From assembly GCA_022432975.1 (NCBI GenBank), contig CM039512.1, positions 3,407,998 to 3,471,997 of the forward strand: a DNA stretch of 64,000 nt. The letters run 5' to 3'. The first letter of the stretch is position 1; the number at the start of each line of letters is the position of its first letter. Made by a program: the position numbers and the translations under genes. Under the pieces are notes generated by a model. That model made no database searches and was not told the origin of the DNA. It was given only the letters and a program-made list of their open reading frames with translations. Of this stretch, positions 54,901 through 64,000 are shown in pieces. This stretch comes from Begonia masoniana. Lineage: Eukaryota; Streptophyta; Magnoliopsida; Cucurbitales; Begoniaceae.

Positions 54901-55261
54901 GGAGAAGAAAAGAGCAACTCTCCTTTTTAACCTATATGTTTTTCCACCTTTTGAATACCTCCACCAATCTCTTTAAAATTGCAAATAAACCCCACTCTTC
55001 TTCTCCTCATTTCATCCAACGTGATGGCTTTTCAATTTCTCCCACTTCCATCATTAAATGCTTACTTCCTATTGGTTGATTTCCATTTGACTTTTCAACA
55101 ATCATTCTCCACCAATCACAAAGTGTTTTGACTTGTCAAACCTTCAAATTCTAATACACTTCTAATACACTTCAATGCACACCTTACACTTGCATAAATA
55201 ACCTATCCTAACACGTCAAATCTAAGGTTACGCACGTATTAGGAAATTCCCGGGTGTTACA
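51930..55261 (-). repeat. 3' LTR (sense minus) of the LARD, 3,332 bp
   Basis: Plus strand TGTAACGCCCCGAACCCGCC...GGGTGTTACA. It contains CGATCG palindromes (52327-52434), a short GC-rich block (52195-52300), a 17-unit 33-bp array (53340-53918) and a Gln/Asn-codon-like 'aacaacaac' tract. Bases of about 52566-53330 are missing from the other LTR. Confidence 0.93.
53340..53918 (-). repeat. 33-bp stem-loop array, short version (about 17 units)
   Basis: Each unit has the constant part 'acacagttgcgtacct' plus a 17-nt inverted repeat. Plus-strand variants include CTCGAGTAGCACTCGAG, CTCAAGTTGCACTTGAG, CCCGGGTAACACCCGAG, CCCGAGTAACACTCGAG, CCCGAGCAGCGCCCGAG and CTCGAGCAGCGCTCGAG. The two most divergent variants are at the left edge. 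Frames stay open because 33 is a multiple of three. Confidence 0.92.
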
Positions 55262-55276
55262 ATCCACCCTCCTTAC
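55262..55276 (-). promoter_or_regulatory. Polypurine tract of the LARD
   Basis: The minus strand reads GTAAGGAGGGTGGAT immediately before the 3' LTR. It is the plus-strand primer position, and its presence fixes the orientation of the element. Confidence 0.8.
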
Positions 55277-57490
55277 AAAAATTTTGTCCTCAAAATTTGC
55301 GTACCTGAGTGATTTTTCCCACTTTATCATTCTAACTCCATCCCTTACTTTGTGAGTTTCCATGTCGCATCTCAACTAGTCTATGGTTCTACACATCTAT
55401 TGGGTGCCCTTAAACACTTCTCACTAGACTCTCAAAGTTGTCTATCTAAGTTTCAACTCTAATTTTTCCCAAATAATCACGACATTTATTAGAATTCTTC
55501 CAACATAACTCTCTTACTCAAGGCTCTCACCAATTCTTAAGTCTTTCCCCACTTTACACTCAACACCCTAAATGATGGTTATCCTAACTCTCTCTCATAG
55601 TTAATTAATCTCATCACTTCTTGCTTTCCTATATCCGTCAAAAATTTAGAAAATTAATCTGATCGTTTCCTTCTCCACTTTAAATTCCTAAATTCCTAAA
55701 TTCCTAAATTCCTAAATTCCTAAATTCCTAAATTCCTAAATTCCTAAATTCCTAAATTCCTAAATTCCTAAATTCCTAAATTCCTAAATTCCTAAATTCC
55801 TAAATTCCTAAATTCCTAAATTCCTAAATTCCTAAATTCCTAAATTCCTAAATTCCTAAATTCCTAAATTCCTAAATTCCTAAATTCCTAAATTCCTAAA
55901 TTCCTAAATTCCTAAATTCCTAAATTCCTAAATTCCTAAATTCCTAAATTCCTAAATTCCTAAATTCCTAAATTCCTAAATTCCTAAATTCCTAAATTCC
56001 TAAATTCCTAAATTCCTAAATTCCTAAATTCCTAAATTCCTAAATTCCTAAATTCCTAAATTCCTAAATTCCTAAATTCCTAAATTCCTAAATTCCTAAA
56101 TTCCTAAATTCCTAAATTCCTAAATTCCTAAATTCCTAAATTCCTAAATTCCTAAATTCCTAAATTCCTAAATTCCTAAATTCCTAAATTCCTAAATTCC
56201 TAAATTCCTAAATTCCTAAATTCCTAAATTCCTAAATTCCTAAATTCCTAAATTCCTAAATTCCTAAATTCCTAAATTCCTAAATTCCTAAATTCCTAAA
56301 TTCCTAAATTCCTAAATTCCTAAATTCCTAAATTCCTAAATTCCTAAATTCCTAAATTCCTAAATTCCTAAATTCCTAAATTCCTAAATTCCTAAATTCC
56401 TAAATTCCTAAATTCCTAAATTCCTAAATTCCTAAATTCCTAAATTCCTAAATTCCTAAATTCCTAAATTCCTAAATTCCTAAATTCCTAAATTCCTAAA
56501 TTCCTAAATTCCTAAATTCCTAAATTCCTAAATTCCTAAATTCCTAAATTCCTAAATTCCTAAATTCCTAAATTCCTAAATTCCTAAATTCCTAAATTCC
56601 TAAATTCCTAAATTCCTAAATTCCTAAATTCCTAAATTCCTAAATTCCTAAATTCCTAAATTCCTAAATTCCTAAATTCCTAAATTCCTGTCAACTCACA
56701 TTCTACTGAACACGCATATAAATTCCTAAATTCCTAAATTCCTAACCTCCTTTCCCCATTTTCAAATTTCAAGATTCACTCAATATTCTCTCCGAATTTC
56801 CCAATTTTACTAACTACTTGATTCTCTTTTACTCTTCAACTCGATTCTAATTATTCAACATAATATCATTACTCTAACATCTACCTAATCAAGGTATCTA
56901 GGTCTCTATTCCCACCTTTAAGTTGTAGCTTCTAGGTCGAATAACACCAATAACCAGACAACCCTTAATGCTCCTCTAACATGCCAAACATACAGTACCT
57001 ACATTCCTAACAATCCACCGGTGTACCTACATCCACTAATACCTCAATATTTATTAGTCTCCCAATTCTAAGTAAATCTCTAAATTGTTATCCCCAAAAT
57101 TGAGTAATACGACACCTCTACATGACTCCTATGCCTCTTACAACCCAATAAGCTCTACTAATGTTGACCTCAATTTAATCGACAATTAATGACACTCACT
57201 CACAGCATTCTTTAAGTACTGTCAACTCTAACTTCAAACTTTTCTAACTCTACTTTGATTTATTTCTAAACTCCAAAGGTTTGCTACTAGATTTCATTTC
57301 TATCTAGAGATGAAAAATTCTAGGTTATCAATCTTACATTCTCATCCTAAAATTCTTTAAAGGATCCACTGAGTTAAGTAATCAATCATAGCTATAAACA
57401 ACTAAAAGCAAAGAAATACTTACAGTCGGTGAAGCACGTTGCACGGCGGCCGGTATTGTCGGGTAATCCTTTGAACGACTTGACCACTAA
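55277..57490. other. Internal region of the LARD, non-coding
   Basis: No open frame of note on either strand. It is C/T- and A-rich on the plus strand. About half of it is the 8-bp array at 55680-56689, with a short outlying block at about 56719-56745. Confidence 0.75.
55680..56689. repeat. 8-bp tandem array AATTCCTA (about 126 copies)
   Basis: A practically perfect run of the 8-bp unit for about 1 kb, then 'gtcaactcacattc' and three more units near 56725. The unit is not a telomere repeat (no TTTAGGG or its complement). Confidence 0.95.
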
Positions 57491-57503
57491 CGCTCTGATA
57501 CCA
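57491..57503 (-). promoter_or_regulatory. Primer-binding site of the LARD, initiator-Met tRNA type
   Basis: The minus strand reads TGGTATCAGAGCG, the standard plant retrotransposon site complementary to the 3' end of initiator methionine tRNA. Four bases separate it from the LTR end. Confidence 0.88.
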
Positions 57504-57869
57504 TATTTGTAACGCCCCGAACCCGCCCCGGGCCCGGTGCGTCACGTTGCCAACAAATCCCGTGTTTAAAATGACCTTTAAAATAATTTTTGTGAAATAT
57601 TCGGCTCGGTTTATGTAAATTCCCGGCTCGATGTTCGGGTTTTTCGAACCCTCAAATTTTCTTGGAACACGTGTCTAAAATACGTTGAAATACGTTGGAA
57701 AAATGTCGGGTCAAAACATGTTGGAAATCGGGAGAAAAATAATAAAAAAAAACTGAAATTGCACCAAAAAGGGTGCTGGGCGCGCGCTGGGCGCCAGGCG
57801 CGCCCAGCCTGTGCAGCGTGCGCGCTACGCGCGCGCTGCGCGCCGCCAAGCGCGCCGCAGCGCGGTTCC

Positions 57870-58272
57870 GCACGCGCCGCACGCGCCGCACGCGCCGCAC
57901 GCGCCGCACGCGCCGCACGCGCCGCACGCGCCGCACGCGCCGCACGCGCCGCACGCGCCGCACGCGCCGCACGCGCCGCACGCGCCGCACGCGCCGCACG
58001 CGCCGCACGCGCCGCACGCGCCGCACGCGCCGCACGCGCCGCACGCGCCGCACGCGCCGCACGCGCCGCACGCGCCGCACGCGCCGCACGCGCCGCACGC
58101 GCCGCACGCGCCGCACGCGCCGCACGCGCCGCACGCGCCGCACGCGCCGCACGCGCCGCACGCGCCGCACGCGCCGCACGCGCCGCACGCGCCGCACGCG
58201 CCGCACGCGCCGCACGCGCCGCACGCGCCGCACGCGCCGCACGCGCCGCACGCGCCGCACGCGCCGCACGCG
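57870..58272. repeat. 9-bp tandem array GCCGCACGC (about 45 copies)
   Basis: A perfect GC-rich array where the other LTR has only two units (52257-52277). Every unit contains CpG sites, and almost none are changed to TpG or CpA. Open frames in all registers (Ala-Arg-Ala, His-Ala-Pro and others) are artefacts of the period of nine. Confidence 0.95.
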
Positions 58273-58553
58273 CGCGCGCGTCCCGCGCTGGGGCGCACCA
58301 GCCGCCCCACTTCTTTGTTTTCACGACCGATCGTGGCTAAAAGCCCGATCGGTCGGGCCTCCTCGGGTTTTCTTCACCCAGAAATTCCCGACCGCGACCG
58401 GTCGTGCCCCGGGCCCGATCGGTCGGGCCGGCTCGGGTTTTTCACCACCGAAAACACCCTAAAATGCCCTTTTTAACCTTTTTCCACCTCCCTACACATT
58501 TTAACACTTTTCTACATTCCCGACACCTCCAAAAAATTCTGAAAATTTAAGCA

Positions 58554-61468
58554 TACCTCCCGAGTAACACTCGAGACACAGTTGCGTACCTCCCGAGTAA
58601 CACTCGAGACACAGTTGCGTACCTCCCGGGTAACACCGAGACACAGTTGCGTACCTCCCGAGTAACACTCGAGACACAGTTGCGTACCTCCCGAGTAACA
58701 CTCGAGACACAGTTGCGTACCTCCCGGGTAACACCGAGACACAGTTGCGTACCTCCCGGGTAACACCCGAGACACAGTTGCGTACCTCCCGGGTAACACC
58801 CGAGACACAGTTGCGTACCTCCCGAGTAACACTCGAGACACAGTTGCGTACCTCCCGAGTAACACTCGAGACACAGTTGCGTACCTCCCGAGTAACACTC
58901 GAGACACAGTTGCGTACCTCCCGGGTAACACCGAGACACAGTTGCGTACCTCCCGAGTAACACTCGAGACACAGTTGCGTACCTCCCGAGTAACACTCGA
59001 GACACAGTTGCGTACCTCCCGAGTAACACTCGAGACACAGTTGCGTACCTCCCGAGTAACACTCGAGACACAGTTGCGTACCTCCCGAGTAACACTCGAG
59101 ACACAGTTGCGTACCTCCCGGGTAACACCCGAGACACAGTTGCGTACCTCCCGAGCAGCGCCCGAGACACAGTTGCGTACCTCCCGAGCAGCGCCCGAGA
59201 CACAGTTGCGTACCTCCCGAGCAGCGCCCGAGACACAGTTGCGTACCTCCCGGGTAACACCCGAGACACAGTTGCGTACCTCCCGAGTAACACTCGAGAC
59301 ACAGTTGCGTACCTCCCGAGTAACACTCGAGACACAGTTGCGTACCTCCCGAGTAACACTCGAGACACAGTTGCGTACCTCCCGAGTAACACTCGAGACA
59401 CAGTTGCGTACCTCCCGAGTAACACTCGAGACACAGTTGCGTACCTCCCGAGTAACACTCGAGACACAGTTGCGTACCTCCCGAGTAACACTCGAGACAC
59501 ATTTGCGTACCTCCCGAGTAACACTCGAGACACATTTGCGTACCTCCCGGGTAACACCGAGACACAGTTGCGTACCTCCCGAGTAACACTCGAGACACAT
59601 TTGCGTACCTCCCGAGTAACACTCGAGACACATTTGCGTACCTCCCGAGTAACACTCGAGACACAGTTGCGTACCTCCCGGGTAACACCCGAGACACAGT
59701 TGCGTACCTCCGAGCAGCGCCCGAGACACAGTGCGTACCTCCCGAGCAGCGCCGAGACACAGTTGCGTACCTCCGAGCAGCGCCCGAGACACAGTTGCGT
59801 ACCTCTCGAGCAGCGCTCGAGACACAGTTGCGTACCTCCCGAGTAACACTCGAGACACATTTGCGTACCTCCCGGGTAACACCCGAGACACAGTGCGTAC
59901 CTCCCGGGTAACACCGAGACACAGTTGCGTACCTCTCGAGCAGCGCTCGAGACACAGTTGCGTACCTCCCGAGTAACACTCGAGACACAGTTGCGTACCT
60001 CCCGGGTAACACCCGAGACACAGTGCGTACCTCCCGGGTAACACCCGAGACACAGTGCGTACCTCCCGGGTAACACCGAGACACAGTTGCGTACCTCTCG
60101 AGCAGCGCTCGAGACACAGTTGCGTACCTCCCGAGTAACACTCGAGACACATTTGCGTACCTCCCGGGTAACACCGAGACACAGTTGCGTACCTCCCGGG
60201 TAACACCCGAGACACAGTGCGTACCTCCCGAGTAACACTCGAGACACAGTTGCGTACCTCCCGAGTAACACTCGAGACACAGTTGCGTACCTCCCGGGTA
60301 ACACCGAGACACAGTTGCGTACCTCCCGGGTAACACCGAGACACAGTTGCGTACCTCCCGGGTAACACCGAGACACAGTTGCGTACCTCTCGAGCAGCGC
60401 TCGAGACACAGTTGCGTACCTCTCGAGCAGCGCTCGAGACACAGTTGCGTACCTCCCGAGTAACACTCGAGACACAGTTGCGTACCTCCCGAGTAACACT
60501 CGAGACACAGTTGCGTACCTCTCGAGCAGCGCTCGAGACACAGTTGCGTACCTCCCGGGTAACACCCGAGACACAGTTGCGTACCTCCCGAGTAACACTC
60601 GAGACACATTTGCGTACCTCCCGAGCAGCGCCCGAGACACAGTTGCGTACCTCCGAGTAACACTCGAGACACAGTTGCGTACCTCTCGAGCAGCGCCCGA
60701 GACACAGTTGCGTACCTCCCGAGTAACACTCGAGACACAGTTGCGTACCTCCCGAGCAGCGCCGAGACACAGTTGCGTACCTCCCGAGTAACACTCGAGA
60801 CACATTTGCGTACCTCCCGAGCAGCGCCGAGACACAGTTGCGTACCTCCCGGGTAACACCCGAGACACAGTGCGTACCTCCCGAGTAACACTCGAGACAC
60901 ATTTGCGTACCTCCCGAGCAGCGCCCGAGACACAGTTGCGTACCTCTCGAGCAGCGCTCGAGACACAGTTGCGTACCTCCCGGGTAACACCCGAGACACA
61001 GTTGCGTACCTCCCGAGTAACACTCGAGACACATTTGCGTACCTCCCGAGCAGCGCCCGAGACACAGTTGCGTACCTCCCGAGTAACACTCGAGACACAG
61101 TTGCGTACCTCCCGAGCAGCGCCCGAGACACAGTTGCGTACCTCCCGGGTAACACCGAGACACAGTTGCGTACCTCCCGAGCAGCGCCCGAGACACAGTT
61201 GCGTACCTCCCGGGTAACACCCGAGACACAGTTGCGTACCTCCCGAGTAACACTCGAGACACATTTGCGTACCTCCCGAGCAGCGCCCGAGACACAGTTG
61301 CGTACCTCTCGAGCAGCGCTCGAGACACAGTTGCGTACCTCCCGGGTAACACCCGAGACACAGTTGCGTACCTCCCGAGTAACACTCGAGACACATTTGC
61401 GTACCTCCCGAGCAGCGCCCGAGACACAGTTGCGTACCTCTCGAGCAGCGCTCGAGACACAGTTGCGT
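58554..61468 (-). repeat. 33-bp stem-loop array, long version (about 88 units)
   Basis: The same unit as at 53340-53918, expanded about fivefold. Variant types are interspersed and some blocks recur in the same order (the last 600 bp repeat the order in the other LTR). Many units miss one base at fixed places: 'acaccgag' for 'acacccgag', 'cagtgcg' for 'cagttgcg', 'cctccgag' for 'cctcccgag'. These deletions close the reading frames in places. Frames of nearly 1,000 codons across the array are not genes. Confidence 0.93.
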
Positions 61469-62816
61469 TTCTTACGTTTCAAACTCACGACTCAAAACAT
61501 GCTCACTCTATGCACAATATAAGATAACCACAACCACCAAAAAATCACCAACAACAACAATAACCAAGCAACCAAACCCAACAACAACCAATATTCAAAC
61601 CATGCCTATTCCCCCAATACTTAACCGAAACAAACAAAGCAAAGCAACGAACTCACAATTCAAACCAAGTAAAGCAACCAACTAACAATTCCCAAACAAA
61701 GCGAAGAAATCAACAAACAACAATTCCCTACCGTTCCGTGGTGTAGGCCCGAAGGCAAAACATAACGTCCTCTACTTACCTGGTTGCCCGGATTCCAGTT
61801 GCTTACTTTTACCGATAATTCAATCGTCCGACGTCCTAAAATAACAAAAATGTAACTTCATAAGTCACCAATAAAATCTAAAGGATTCTTAAACCTAAAA
61901 CTAAACAACACTTAAACAACTTCACAGTCAAAACACTCAAACTCGGTTTTTCCCCAAAATTGACCGTCAAACTTCAAACGGTCGTAACTCTCTCGTTTTT
62001 CAACGGATTTCGACGTGCCACCCCAACTCGGAAACCTCTACACGTCTACTATTCATTGAAACACCCAAACCAACCAAACAAACACATTAGCTAACCCGAA
62101 AATCCAGCAAACAGAATCGGGTATATGGTGTTCTTCAACCATTTTTGTGGAACACTCTTTCAATCTTCCATCTAACCCCTCTAACAACCTAAATCACTCC
62201 ATTCAACAACTAAACTACCAAAATAGGAAGGAAATCTAACATCTAAACTCAATTTTTCGGAATCCCTAACCTAGGGTTTTCCAACATTCTCCAAACTCAA
62301 CCAAAGTACATAAAAACACTTCTAAACTCCATCTAAATGTGCACAAACCAAAACCCAAGTGAAATTACCTTGAAAAGTCTTCAATAGATGAAGAAAGGAG
62401 AAAGGGGATCGATGGCTATGGAGGAGAAGGAGAGAAGCATGATGAAGATGGAGAAGAAAAGAGCAACTCTCCTTTTTAACCTATATGTTTTTCCACCTTT
62501 TTGAATACCTCCACCAATCTCTTTAAAATTGCAAATAAACCCCACTCTTCTTCTCCTCATTTCATCCAACGTGATGGCTTTTCAATTTCTCCCACTTCCA
62601 TCATTAAATGCTTACTTCCTATTGGTTGATTTCCATTTGACTTTTCAACAATCATTCTCCACCAATCACAAAGTGTTTTGACTTGTCAAACCTTCAAATT
62701 CTAATACACTTCTAATACACTTCAATGCACACCTTACACTTGCATAAATAACCTATCCTAACACGTCAAATCTAAGGTTACGCACGTATTAGGAAATTCC
62801 CGGGTGTTACAGTGTG

Positions 62817-64000
62817 TCACGTGCAAAACTGCTCCTATTAGTCATGTCTAAGTGTTTTAATTTTTAAAATTCAAGTTTTTGGCTAAGTTGCTTCATCCAA
62901 AATTTTGTGAGGTGATTATCTTATTTAAGGTCTTAGGAAAACTTTAAGCACTAATGGATGTTTCCTAGCTAAGACAATAATAAAATAGGGGTCATGCTCA
63001 CTTATCAATTAAAATTTGGAATTCAAATAAACAACTTAAAAATTTCAATAACACTTAGCAATAACTAAATTTAGGAATAAAATTTTCAATACGTGCAATT
63101 ACTACAATTTTCAACCCAACTTCAAGAAATTAATTAACTTTAAGCTAAAATCATTCAAATTAATATATATATAAACTAATTAACATTAAAAACATCAAGT
63201 AATTACATTAAAGCACAAGTTTTATCATTAATAACATGCTGAATTTTAATTGTTATCATAGCAGAATTTTCCATGTAGTGATTGGTTCAATATTGCCAAT
63301 TTAATTCAAGTTATTGCTAAATTCTCATAAACCAATTTCGTGCATTTAATTAACAGCATATAATAGGTGAGTTTATAAGTTAAAACAAAAGCAACATTCA
63401 GAAAATTAATAGGCAAATTTTGAACACAACATGAAGATGCAAAAATCGATGAGATAATGCAATAATAATCCGATTTTGATAGTGATAGATCCAAGCCGTT
63501 TTTAATCACCAAAATTTCCAGAAAATTAATATAGTAATTGAACAATATTTAGATGTTAAAACATGAGGCAAATGATAACACGATAAGCCAAATAAGTCAA
63601 TCCAACAATATACTAAAAACCGAGGAGATAGAAGTGAAAACCGTGGAGAAATTCAACATAATATGAACCGGTTTTAGATTTTATATTAAGGCGATTTCAT
63701 GCTTCATTTTTCTCCAATATTTTCAACCAATTTTCAGCTTAGATCTAGGTGCAAATGTCGATTCAAAACAAAGCAAACAAATGTAGGAAAACCGAGGCTA
63801 AGATGAAGACTAAACCTAGAAGAAAAACACACAAATAAACCGATTTATGTAGCTTAATCTTAGGCCGATTTTTTAGACAACATTTCACCAATATTTTTTA
63901 GCATACTTTCAGCTGAGATGTAAATGTAAATATTGGCTCAAAACACAGCAAAATGATATAGAAAAATCGAGGAGAAGATAAGCTTAAAATCAAGAAGAAC
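62817..64000. other. AT-rich sequence to the window end, no gene seen
   Basis: Begins at the right LARD TSD. Open frames are below 80 codons and show no motif. Near 63600-64000, phrases such as 'aaaccgaggagata' and 'ttttcaccaatatttttt' recur loosely, which suggests a diverged internal duplication (63590-63760 against 63775-63960). It may be the leader or LTR of the element whose gag-like piece lies at 51406-51929. Confidence 0.4.

Larger units (their letters stand above)
51930..62811 (-). mobile_element. Non-autonomous LTR retrotransposon (LARD-like), 10.9 kb, unequal LTRs
   Basis: LTRs lie at 51930-55261 and 57508-62811, with a TSD GTGTG at 51925-51929 and 62812-62816. Sense is minus: the primer site TGGTATCAGAGC (initiator-Met tRNA) is at 57503-57492, four bases from the upper LTR, and the polypurine tract GTAAGGAGGGTGGAT abuts the lower LTR (55276-55262). 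The 2.25-kb internal region has no ORF. Long LTRs, correct priming sites and no genes are the hallmarks of LARDs, which depend on another element's enzymes. Confidence 0.94.
57508..62811 (-). repeat. 5' LTR (sense minus) of the LARD, 5,304 bp
   Basis: Outside the arrays it is almost identical to the other LTR (for example the last 1.3 kb, with one extra A near 62313). It is 2 kb longer because of the 9-bp array at 57870-58272 and the 33-bp array at 58554-61468, while about 765 bp present in the other LTR at 52566-53330 are missing. LTRs are identical at insertion, so all these changes came afterwards. Confidence 0.93.

Noticed and set aside
55680..56689. Telomere-like or centromeric satellite
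   Set aside because: The 8-bp unit does not match TTTAGGG or variants, and the block is bounded by the priming sites of one retroelement.
57611..58476. Ala/Arg-, His/Ala/Pro- and Cys/Gly-repeat reading frames
   Set aside because: By-products of the 9-bp array, open in nearly all frames on both strands.
53340..61468. CRISPR array
   Set aside because: Units are contiguous 33-bp tandem repeats without unique spacers, in a plant LTR with no cas genes.
58501..61488. Three overlapping minus-strand frames of about 950-1,000 codons
   Set aside because: They follow the 33-bp array and switch register at each one-base deletion. The same array in the other LTR gives different products, and nothing outside the array is coding.

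Overview
The window is nuclear DNA of a flowering plant, most likely a eudicot. Its genes have many small exons with GT-AG introns, and two families are typical of plants: mitochondrial LpxD and DUF26 (cysteine-rich) receptor kinases. About four fifths of the window is transposable elements and the tandem repeats inside them. I could not identify the species. Insertions were called from target-site duplications (TSDs) read directly in the sequence, and splice sites were placed by hand.

Layout. (1) 670-3695, minus strand: a complete ten-exon LpxD gene. (2) 3991-11105: a Mutator-like element (MULE) with a 9-bp TSD, a complete four-exon transposase, a GRF zinc-finger gene remnant and captured exons of a Yip1-family host gene. 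It sits only 295 bp upstream of the LpxD start codon. (3) 11475-18738: an hAT element with an 8-bp TSD, broken by two solo LTRs (12383-14635 and 16099-17253). Its right end and flank are tandemly duplicated, and the second copy carries an AT-rich inverted-repeat array (to about 21036). (4) 21295-32173: a Ty3-type retrotransposon of Athila/Tat character with a tRNA-Asp primer site. Reverse transcriptase, RNase H and integrase are deleted. Nested in it are a small hAT element that captured the last exon of an acyl carrier protein gene, a 2.5-kb solo LTR and a 198-bp LTR relic. (5) 32937-34174: a decayed plant-transposon-protein ORF. (6) 35750-42924, plus strand: a complete seven-exon cysteine-rich receptor-like kinase (CRK). 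Its last intron holds a tandem LTR-internal-LTR-internal-LTR non-autonomous element. (7) 44209-45136: the 5' part of a second CRK, cut inside its membrane-span exon by a segmental duplication. (8) 45137-51405: that duplication, a second copy of the interval from about 2717 to 18380. It contains an LpxD pseudogene (exons 1-2), the empty site of the MULE and a second hAT copy. (9) 51930-62811: a 10.9-kb non-autonomous LTR element with very unequal LTRs (3.3 and 5.3 kb), caused by expansion of 33-bp and 9-bp arrays. Its 2.2-kb internal region contains about 126 copies of an 8-bp unit. (10) 62817-64000: AT-rich sequence with no gene seen.

Only the LpxD gene, the CRK at 35750 and perhaps the MULE transposase look able to encode complete proteins. 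LpxD acts in mitochondrial lipid-A-like biosynthesis and the CRK is a plasma-membrane receptor kinase; nothing suggests that they work together. The most unusual signal is the 33-bp array in the LTRs at 51930-62811. Each unit carries a 17-nt stem-loop, and the different unit variants change both stem arms together. The exceptions become G-U pairs only when read as the element's sense RNA.
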